Part shown: in pieces, positions 6,001-10,016 of the stretch
Layout: each line of letters opens with the position of its first letter
Numbering within the stretch: position 1 is the stretch's first letter
From: an uncultured Haloferula sp.
GTDB lineage: Bacteria > Verrucomicrobiota > Verrucomicrobiae > Verrucomicrobiales > Akkermansiaceae
Length of the DNA stretch: 10,016 bases
Reading direction: 5' to 3'
Assembly: GCA_946481625.1 (NCBI GenBank)
Contig: CAMLOZ010000080.1
Span: 1-10,016 of the forward strand
Translations under genes and position numbers: made by a program
The notes under the pieces: model-generated
What the model was told of the DNA's origin: nothing
What the model saw: only the letters and a program-made list of their open reading frames with translations
Databases searched by the model: none

Positions 6001-8662
6001 CGCGAACGGCACCGATGTCATCGACTCGCAGTACAACGGCGGGTCCGATGCGGTCCGCTTCCGCGGCACTTTCGTTTACGACGGCGAGGTGTACGACCAC
6101 ATCGAATTCAAGAACCGCGGCGAAGCCTCCACCTACGTCTCCGGGAAGAACAAGTGGCGCTTCTTCTTCAACCGCGCCCGCGACCTCCCCGCGAAGAACA
6201 ACTTCGGCGACGACTACTCCGAAACCTGGGGCTCCTTTTCCGGGGATGCCTGCGCCAGCCCTTGGGCCGCCCTCCACCGCGGCATGGCGGGCGTCGAGGA
6301 AGCATCGTCCTACAAGCTCTTCCAGCTCGGCGGCCTGCCCTCGCCGCACACCCACTACTACCACTTCCGCGTCGTCCGCGGCGCGACCGAAACCCCCGCC
6401 GCCGGCACCACCGTCAATGATCCCATCGGCAATGCGGACGGCCAGTACGCGGGCGACTTCTGGGGCCTCTACCTCGCCATCGAGCAACCCGACGGGTCCT
6501 TCCTCGACGAGCGCGGCCTGCCGGACGGCAGCATCTACAAGATCGAGGGCAATGGCGGCGATAAGAAGAACCAGGGCATCACCCAGCCCGTCGATTCCTC
6601 CGATTGGGAGAGCTTCCGGAACTCCCATGTGGACGCCGATCCGAACCTGACCTGGTGGCGGGCGAACATGGACATGGAAAGCTATTACACCTTCCACGCC
6701 CTCAACCGCCTCAGCGGAAACGTCGATGTCCGGGGCGGCTACAACCACTACTTTTACCATCGCTCTTCCGACAACCGCTGGGTGCCCATGCCCTGGGACC
6801 TCGACATGATGTACATCGCGAAGAGCCACCACATGACCAATGTCGGCGGCAGCAGCTACCCCGGAGTTATCCACGCCTACAAATCGATCCTCCAGAATTC
6901 CGCGCTCGCGCTGGAATACCGCAACCGCGCCCGCGAGATCCTCGACCTGATCGCCTCCGACGGTGGCACCGGCGGCGGCCAGTTCGGCCAGCTTGCGGAC
7001 GAGTTCGCCCGGATCGTGAACCCGGCCGGACAAGCCCTCACCTGGGCGGATGCCGATGCCGCGATGTGGAACGTCCACCCGCGGACCGAAGGCTCGGATG
7101 GCAACGCTTCCGGCCAGACCAGCCACCGCGGGAATTTCTACCGGACCAGTTTCGCGGACGGCCGGATTGGCGGCGGCTGGACCCGCTGGCTCCGCACCGC
7201 GGGGTCCTCCGGCACCATGGAGCACGAGGACTCCATGATCTACCTGCGGGACTACGTGACGAACGCCTGGCCCGGCGGTAGCTGGAACGTGAACAACGGC
7301 GACCAGCTCGGCTACGGCTACCAGTACGTCGCCGCCGACGCGGCGGACGCCGCCATCCCGCAGAAGCCGGTCGTCACCGCCTCGGGCGATCCGTCCTTCC
7401 CGGTCAGCGACCTGACCTTCACCTCGTCCGCCTTCTCCGATCCGCAGGGGGCAGGCACCTATGCGAAGACCCGCTGGCGCATCGCGGAAATCTCCGGGCC
7501 CGGCGTGCCCGGCTACGTGGCAGGGTCGCCGCGGAAGTACGAGATCGATAGTATCTGGACCGGGGAACTGGCCGCCGCCCCCGGTTCCGTCACGATTCCG
7601 TACGGCGTCGCCCAAGCAGGCAAGACTTACCGCGTCCGCGTCCGCCATCAGGACAGCACCGGCCGCTGGAGCCATTGGTCCTCGCCCGCGCAGTTCACCG
7701 CCACCGAGCCGCCGCCCGGCGAGCTGCTCCACTACTGGAATTTCAATCCCGTGAACTTCCTCGCGGCGACTTCCACCATCGGCGGCGCGCAGATCTCTTC
7801 CACCGTTTCCGGCGGCGCGGAGGTGATCCGCCACGATTCCCAGGATCAGGGCTTCGCCGCTCTCAACGCGCGCAATGGCGATCCCGTCGGGGCTCACATG
7901 CGGGTGAACAACCCGCTCGGAGCCACGCTCACCTTCGCCGTCCCCACCACCGGCTATCAGGATATCGTGATCAAATACGAGACCCGTCGGTCGGGCTCGG
8001 GCGCGGGCACGCAGGCCGTTTCCTACACGCTCGATGGCTCGACCTTCGTCCCCTTCGCGACCCTCTTCCCGCCCGATGGCGACCCCACCGTGCAGATCCT
8101 CGACTTCCGCCCGCTTTCCGGCGCGGACAACAATCCGCTCTTCGCGATCCGCATCGCCTTCCAGCAGGGCAGCGGCAGCACCGTCGGCAACAACCGCTTC
8201 GACAACTTTACCGTCGAGGGCGACGCTCTCGCCCTCCAGCCAGGCACCTACGCCTACTGGCGCGCAGAAGAGTTCCCGGATCCCGCCGATCGCGCCGATG
8301 ACAATATTTCGGGCCCGGACGCGAATCCTTCCGGCGACGGCATCGCGAACATCCTCCGCTACGCCCTCGGGGTCGGTCCCTACGAGCCGGTGCACCACCT
8401 GCTTCCCGCGCTCGCGACGGACGGTACCCTCCGCGAATTCCGCTTCCGCTACGATGCCTCGAAGTCCGACCTCGTCTGGCGGGTGACCGCCACGAACCGG
8501 CTCGACGACTGGTCGCAGGAGCTTTTCGACTCGGAGGAAGATGCCATTCCGCCGCTTCAGGACGGCTGGTTGCCCGTGCAGATTCCGCCTTACCTCGGCC
8601 CCGGCCCGGCCCCGGATCCGCGGATTTTCGTCCGGCTGCAGGTGGAATTTGTGGAGGAGTGA
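3002..8662 (+). CDS. Exported multi-domain CotH kinase protein with lamin-tail and FN3-like domains
   Basis: An 1886-residue exported protein. Residues 1-22 form a signal peptide with likely cleavage after 'LNGA'. A galactose-binding-like sandwich follows (about 24-188, 'VGDFSFEG' to 'HFDNVRL'), then three FN3-like repeats (191-497). A lamin-tail domain spans about 502-640 ('VINEIHYKP', 'EEFIELHNPGDTALDLSGW'). Next come a galactose-binding-like domain (about 651-820, 'YRSVYLRKSFTVP') and an Ig/FN3-like domain (about 841-975). The CotH kinase domain begins near 985: 'PVYSLIA', Lys1049/Lys1051 in 'SGKNKWRFFFNR', 'GDFWGLYLAIEQPDGSFL', Asn1240 and Asp1242 in 'NVDVRGGYNHYFYH', and 'PWDLDMMY' with Asp1266 and Asp1268. 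An FN3-like domain (about 1456-1570), a sandwich starting 'HYWNFN' at 1577, and a C-terminal module with 'SGDGIANILRYALG' (about 1748-1886) complete it. CotH proteins of Bacillus spores are atypical protein kinases; these motifs suggest activity, but the substrate is unknown. No exosortase or LPXTG signal is seen. It is probably secreted or surface-bound. Confidence 0.9.
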   Translation: MTFARRVASLACALILPSLNGAPVSVGDFSFEGNALGPGGYAYNLGPEWQEINGPGSGAGFEEYITGFAAEGTDHLGMEFSHDVWQDLAVTYQPNTRYTLTVAAGHRNGLTNGGNQSTYLLADSTGTIYATGTFNASTLAPQTFGDAPALIFDTPDNPAAVGKTVRILLQARGAGRSHFDNVRLDATSLVPPGTATIQNLPASALSATTATLNGQVGDIGNAAPSITFFWGPSDGGPSAAGWANSVALPGTYTGSYSAPVTGLSPASAYYFTARATNSAGESWALATASFETPSLPPSVANIAASEILPTAATVGAQVTATGGETPDVTLYHGTSDGGTVAANWSSSVNLGQVATSATTSLSGLPAGTTHYFRAAATNSGGTAWAAASSSFATPPVTLPSVENRSAQGITGTTASLRGEITADGGDPPAVTIYYGTVDGGTNPASWAFSAPLGAQAGGYSFFAAGLSPQTTYYFRSRAVNPAGTVWASGSLSFATTPLVPNTAVINEIHYKPADKTSLEEFIELHNPGDTALDLSGWTLSGAVTFTFPGGTSLPAGGFLVVAENPAAILSKYGKTALGPWTGKLNSTGERIDLRDGAGILKDSVEYGVGFPWPTASDGGGGSAELIHPGLDNDLGGSWRSSGSVVGTPVTYIASMATGWKYKKGTAEASSPVDAWRAASYNDSAWLTGQTAIGYNDPDVMTTLSDMQGNSGYRSVYLRKSFTVPADDIPDQLRLRVRVDDGCMIWINGTRVHLINVADAQLAYNYTAPVGHEAVWEEITLDNVGAYLFGGTNVIAVHAFNANPTSSDFSIDLELTSGGGSSSGLPTPGAVNSVRTTPTAIPPQIRQVAHTPVFPAPGQVVTITARITDPDGMDAVSLAYQTVDPGSYIRLTDAAYATSWTSAVMRDNGLNGDAVANDSIYTARIPAATQTNRRLVRYRITFADDLGNITTVPYADDEQPNFAYYVYSGLPAWQGAFRPGSTPLQTFTPALLDDLPVYSLIANGTDVIDSQYNGGSDAVRFRGTFVYDGEVYDHIEFKNRGEASTYVSGKNKWRFFFNRARDLPAKNNFGDDYSETWGSFSGDACASPWAALHRGMAGVEEASSYKLFQLGGLPSPHTHYYHFRVVRGATETPAAGTTVNDPIGNADGQYAGDFWGLYLAIEQPDGSFLDERGLPDGSIYKIEGNGGDKKNQGITQPVDSSDWESFRNSHVDADPNLTWWRANMDMESYYTFHALNRLSGNVDVRGGYNHYFYHRSSDNRWVPMPWDLDMMYIAKSHHMTNVGGSSYPGVIHAYKSILQNSALALEYRNRAREILDLIASDGGTGGGQFGQLADEFARIVNPAGQALTWADADAAMWNVHPRTEGSDGNASGQTSHRGNFYRTSFADGRIGGGWTRWLRTAGSSGTMEHEDSMIYLRDYVTNAWPGGSWNVNNGDQLGYGYQYVAADAADAAIPQKPVVTASGDPSFPVSDLTFTSSAFSDPQGAGTYAKTRWRIAEISGPGVPGYVAGSPRKYEIDSIWTGELAAAPGSVTIPYGVAQAGKTYRVRVRHQDSTGRWSHWSSPAQFTATEPPPGELLHYWNFNPVNFLAATSTIGGAQISSTVSGGAEVIRHDSQDQGFAALNARNGDPVGAHMRVNNPLGATLTFAVPTTGYQDIVIKYETRRSGSGAGTQAVSYTLDGSTFVPFATLFPPDGDPTVQILDFRPLSGADNNPLFAIRIAFQQGSGSTVGNNRFDNFTVEGDALALQPGTYAYWRAEEFPDPADRADDNISGPDANPSGDGIANILRYALGVGPYEPVHHLLPALATDGTLREFRFRYDASKSDLVWRVTATNRLDDWSQELFDSEEDAIPPLQDGWLPVQIPPYLGPGPAPDPRIFVRLQVEFVEE
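3572..4495 (+). repeat. Three tandem FN3-like repeats within the CotH protein
   Basis: Three units of about 102 residues lie in tandem at residues about 191-293, 294-393 and 394-497. Each begins with a Pro-rich linker and an 'x-T-A-T-L/V' strand, then has a G-P/T-x-D-G-G-T/P turn followed by Trp ('FFWGPSDGGP', 'LYHGTSDGGT', 'IYYGTVDGGT'). Each ends with a 'YYFxARATNSAGxxW' strand and 'SFxTP'. The units are similar at protein level but clearly diverged, so they are old repeats and not a recent expansion. They probably act as rigid spacers or binding modules. Confidence 0.8.
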
Positions 8663-8667
8663 GGCGG

Positions 8668-8705
8668 GCGAGGCGGGAAAACGCGGCATTTTTGCTCCGC
8701 CTCGC
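8668..8705 (+). terminator. GC-rich inverted repeat, possible terminator
   Basis: GCGAGGCGG (8668-8676) pairs perfectly with CCGCCTCGC (8697-8705) around a 20-base loop, starting 6 bases after the stop codon of the CotH protein gene. The run of five T (8689-8693) falls in the loop and not after the stem, so this is not a classic intrinsic terminator. The element also contains a direct repeat of GAGGCGGG (8661-8668 and 8670-8677). It may end or stabilise the upstream transcript. Confidence 0.4.
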
Positions 8706-8720
8706 ACGCGGACTGTGGGA

Positions 8721-8728
8721 TTGCGCAA
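8721..8728. promoter_or_regulatory. Perfect palindrome TTGCGCAA
   Basis: An 8-base perfect palindrome lies 50 bases before the start of the second exported-protein gene and just upstream of the larger dyad. Short palindromes occur by chance, so a regulatory role rests only on its position. Confidence 0.25.
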
Positions 8729-8731
8729 AAT

Positions 8732-8759
8732 TGAAATGTGTCCATCTTGCCACATTTCA
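8732..8759. promoter_or_regulatory. Perfect 9-base inverted repeat, candidate operator or 5' hairpin
   Basis: TGAAATGTG (8732-8740) and CACATTTCA (8751-8759) are exact reverse complements separated by 10 bases, giving a 28-base dyad whose half-sites are centred 19 bases apart, close to two helical turns. It ends 19 bases before the ATG of the second exported-protein gene. Such geometry fits a dimeric regulator binding site; in RNA it would form a 9-pair stem with a 10-base loop close to the start codon. It stands out as AT-rich in a GC-rich region. Confidence 0.5.
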
Positions 8760-8778
8760 CCCCCGTCCGCCCCGGCTC

Positions 8779-10016
8779 ATGCGTTTGCCCGCCCTTTGCC
8801 TTGCCCTCCAGCTTCCGGTTCTCCCGCCTTTGGCCGCGAATCCGGTCATCACCGAGTTCATGGCCAGCAACCAGGCCACGGCAGCCGATGAGGACGGCGA
8901 CTTCTCGGACTGGATCGAAATCCACAATCCGACCTCCGCACCCCTCTCGCTGAACCAGTGGTGTCTCACCGATTCCGCCACCAACCTCGTGAAGTGGCGC
9001 TTCCCGAATGTCACCCTCGCCCCCGGCGAGTTCCGGATCATCTGGGCCTCCGGCGAAAACCGCCGGAACACCACCGCCCCGCTGCACACGAATTTCTCGC
9101 TGTCCGCCGGTGGTGAATACCTCGCCCTCGTGCGCCCGGATGGCATCACCGTGGAACAGGACTTCGGTCCGGAGTATCCCGCACAGGCCGGCGATGAATC
9201 CTACGGCCCGCTTTTCAACCGCACGGTCCTGGTCGCTCCGGGGGCGAGTACCCGCTACCGCGCGCCTGCCAGTGCCGCCGATCCCGGCGCGAGTTGGAAC
9301 CTGCCCGCTTTCGCCGATGGCTCATGGAGCCAAGGGCCGACCGGCTTCGGCCACGGCATCACCGTGCCCGGCATCACCGTGCGCCAGGTCTTCAGGAACA
9401 GTAGCCAGGGCACCGTCGACACGCTGGCGGAATCGGATGCCCTGCTCGCGCTCCCGCCCGGGGATCCGGCCATCGTCTCCGATACCACGATCACCGATTC
9501 GATGGTGAACTATTTGGGCGACGGCAGCGAGGGTCGCTTCACGGGGAATTCTTCCCCGCCCGGCGGCTCCGGGGAGAACTACGTGATCAAGGCCACCGGC
9601 TGGGTCGACATCACCACCGCAGGCGTCTATACCTTCGGCACGAATTCGGACGACGGCGTGCGCCTCAAGATCGACGGGGTGACGATCATCAATGACGATA
9701 CCTCCCACGGGCCGCTCGATTTCTTCGGCACCCGCAACCTGAGTGTCGGCCTCCACACATTCGAAGTGGTGATGTTCCAAGGGAACGGGGGGAATTGCCT
9801 CGAGTTCTTCGCCGCGCAGGGCTCGTACAGCTCTTGGGATGCGAATGCCTTCCGCCTTGTCGGGGACACGGCGAACGGGGGGCTGCCCGCCACCACCCTG
9901 CAAGCCGGTTCCAGCGGCCTCGTCGCCACCAATTCGCAGGCGCTGCTCACCGGCAAGCAGGGTGCCTACTTCCGCACGGCGTTCAGCTCCACCGGTCCCG
10001 GCACCGCCACCGCGCT
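8779..10016 (+). CDS. Exported lamin-tail and PA14-like domain protein (partial, C-terminus beyond right edge)
   Basis: The first 412 residues of a large exported protein; the frame stays open to the window edge. Residues 1-20 form a signal peptide ('LPALCLALQLPVLPPLAA'). A lamin-tail domain follows at about 21-130: 'VITEFMASNQ', then 'DEDGDFSDWIEIHNP', 'LSLNQWCLTD' and 'LAPGEFRIIWASG'. A short segment at about 155-195 ('ASWNLPAFADGSWSQGPTGFG') resembles the start of the galactose-binding-like domain in the upstream protein. A PA14-like domain lies at about 240-350: 'GWVDITTAGVYTFGTNSDDG', 'VRLKIDGVTIIND', 'LSVGLHTFEVVMFQG'. PA14 domains bind carbohydrate in several exported proteins. Proteins starting with this 'FMASN...SDWIEI' lamin-tail form often continue into a CotH kinase domain, but that part is outside the window. 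The start has no Shine-Dalgarno; it is placed by the signal peptide. It follows the CotH protein gene by 116 bases on the same strand. Confidence 0.87.
   Translation, partial: MRLPALCLALQLPVLPPLAANPVITEFMASNQATAADEDGDFSDWIEIHNPTSAPLSLNQWCLTDSATNLVKWRFPNVTLAPGEFRIIWASGENRRNTTAPLHTNFSLSAGGEYLALVRPDGITVEQDFGPEYPAQAGDESYGPLFNRTVLVAPGASTRYRAPASAADPGASWNLPAFADGSWSQGPTGFGHGITVPGITVRQVFRNSSQGTVDTLAESDALLALPPGDPAIVSDTTITDSMVNYLGDGSEGRFTGNSSPPGGSGENYVIKATGWVDITTAGVYTFGTNSDDGVRLKIDGVTIINDDTSHGPLDFFGTRNLSVGLHTFEVVMFQGNGGNCLEFFAAQGSYSSWDANAFRLVGDTANGGLPATTLQAGSSGLVATNSQALLTGKQGAYFRTAFSSTGPGTATA

Larger units (their letters stand above)
8663..8778. promoter_or_regulatory. Intergenic region between the two exported-protein genes
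   Basis: This 116-base spacer joins two genes on the same strand. It is unusually rich in symmetry: a GC-rich inverted repeat near the upstream stop codon, the palindrome TTGCGCAA at 8721-8728, and a 9-base perfect inverted repeat at 8732-8759. The downstream start at 8779 has no Shine-Dalgarno. The layout suggests that the second gene has its own control and is not simply read through from the first. Confidence 0.5.

Noticed and set aside
8668..8705. Classic intrinsic terminator after the CotH protein gene
   Set aside because: The stem is perfect, but the T-run sits in the loop and no T-run follows the right arm, so only a possible terminator is recorded.
2855..8755. A minus-strand frame continuous with apbE, giving an apparent 2288-residue protein
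   Set aside because: Only its last 321 residues show ApbE motifs. The rest is Gly/Arg/Val-rich low-information sequence lying exactly codon-on-codon opposite the CotH protein gene, which has clear domains and a signal peptide. The open frame results from the lack of TTA, CTA and TCA codons in that gene.

Overview
The window is high-GC bacterial chromosome that looks like Verrucomicrobia, most likely the Verrucomicrobiales (Luteolibacter/Haloferula/Akkermansiaceae type). The main reasons are the very large exported proteins combining lamin-tail, fibronectin-like, galactose-binding-like and CotH kinase domains, a C-terminal module of the 'SGDGIANILRYALG' type, and a LysR regulator with the 'MPYGIQQPAIS' helix-turn-helix variant. 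This is a judgement from recognised sequence style; no search was run. Almost the whole window is coding and no gene-free stretch exceeds 150 bases.

Left region (1-1905). A minus-strand pair encodes a small DCC-family (DUF393) protein (923 to 507) and, 31 bases later, a UPF0718/DUF318-family integral membrane permease that runs off the left edge (475 to 1). A LysR-family regulator (1018-1905) is transcribed divergently from this pair, the usual layout when a LysR protein controls its neighbour. The short shared upstream region (924-1017) holds several small palindromes.

Centre (1889-3001). The LysR gene ends tail-to-tail with apbE (2854 to 1889, minus strand), and the two coding sequences overlap by 17 bases. 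ApbE is an exported FAD:protein FMN transferase with all its family motifs. A 147-base divergent promoter region separates it from the next gene.

Right region (3002-10016). A single 1886-residue exported protein (3002-8662) carries, in order, a signal peptide, a galactose-binding-like domain, three tandem FN3-like repeats, a lamin-tail domain, a second galactose-binding-like domain, an Ig/FN3-like domain, a complete-looking CotH kinase domain, another FN3-like domain, a C-terminal beta-sandwich and a verrucomicrobial C-terminal module. A second exported gene in the same direction (8779 to beyond 10016) starts with a signal peptide and a lamin-tail domain, followed by a PA14-like domain, and is cut by the window edge. 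The 116-base gap between them holds a GC-rich inverted repeat (possible terminator), a perfect 8-base palindrome and a perfect 9-base inverted repeat just upstream of the second start.

Reading of the whole: the right half encodes envelope or extracellular proteins, two of which (ApbE and the CotH protein) belong to families that covalently modify exported proteins. No physical link between them is shown. There is no mobile element, CRISPR array, tRNA or rRNA. The most interesting material is the multi-domain exported CotH kinase, the second lamin-tail protein next to it, and the dyad between them.
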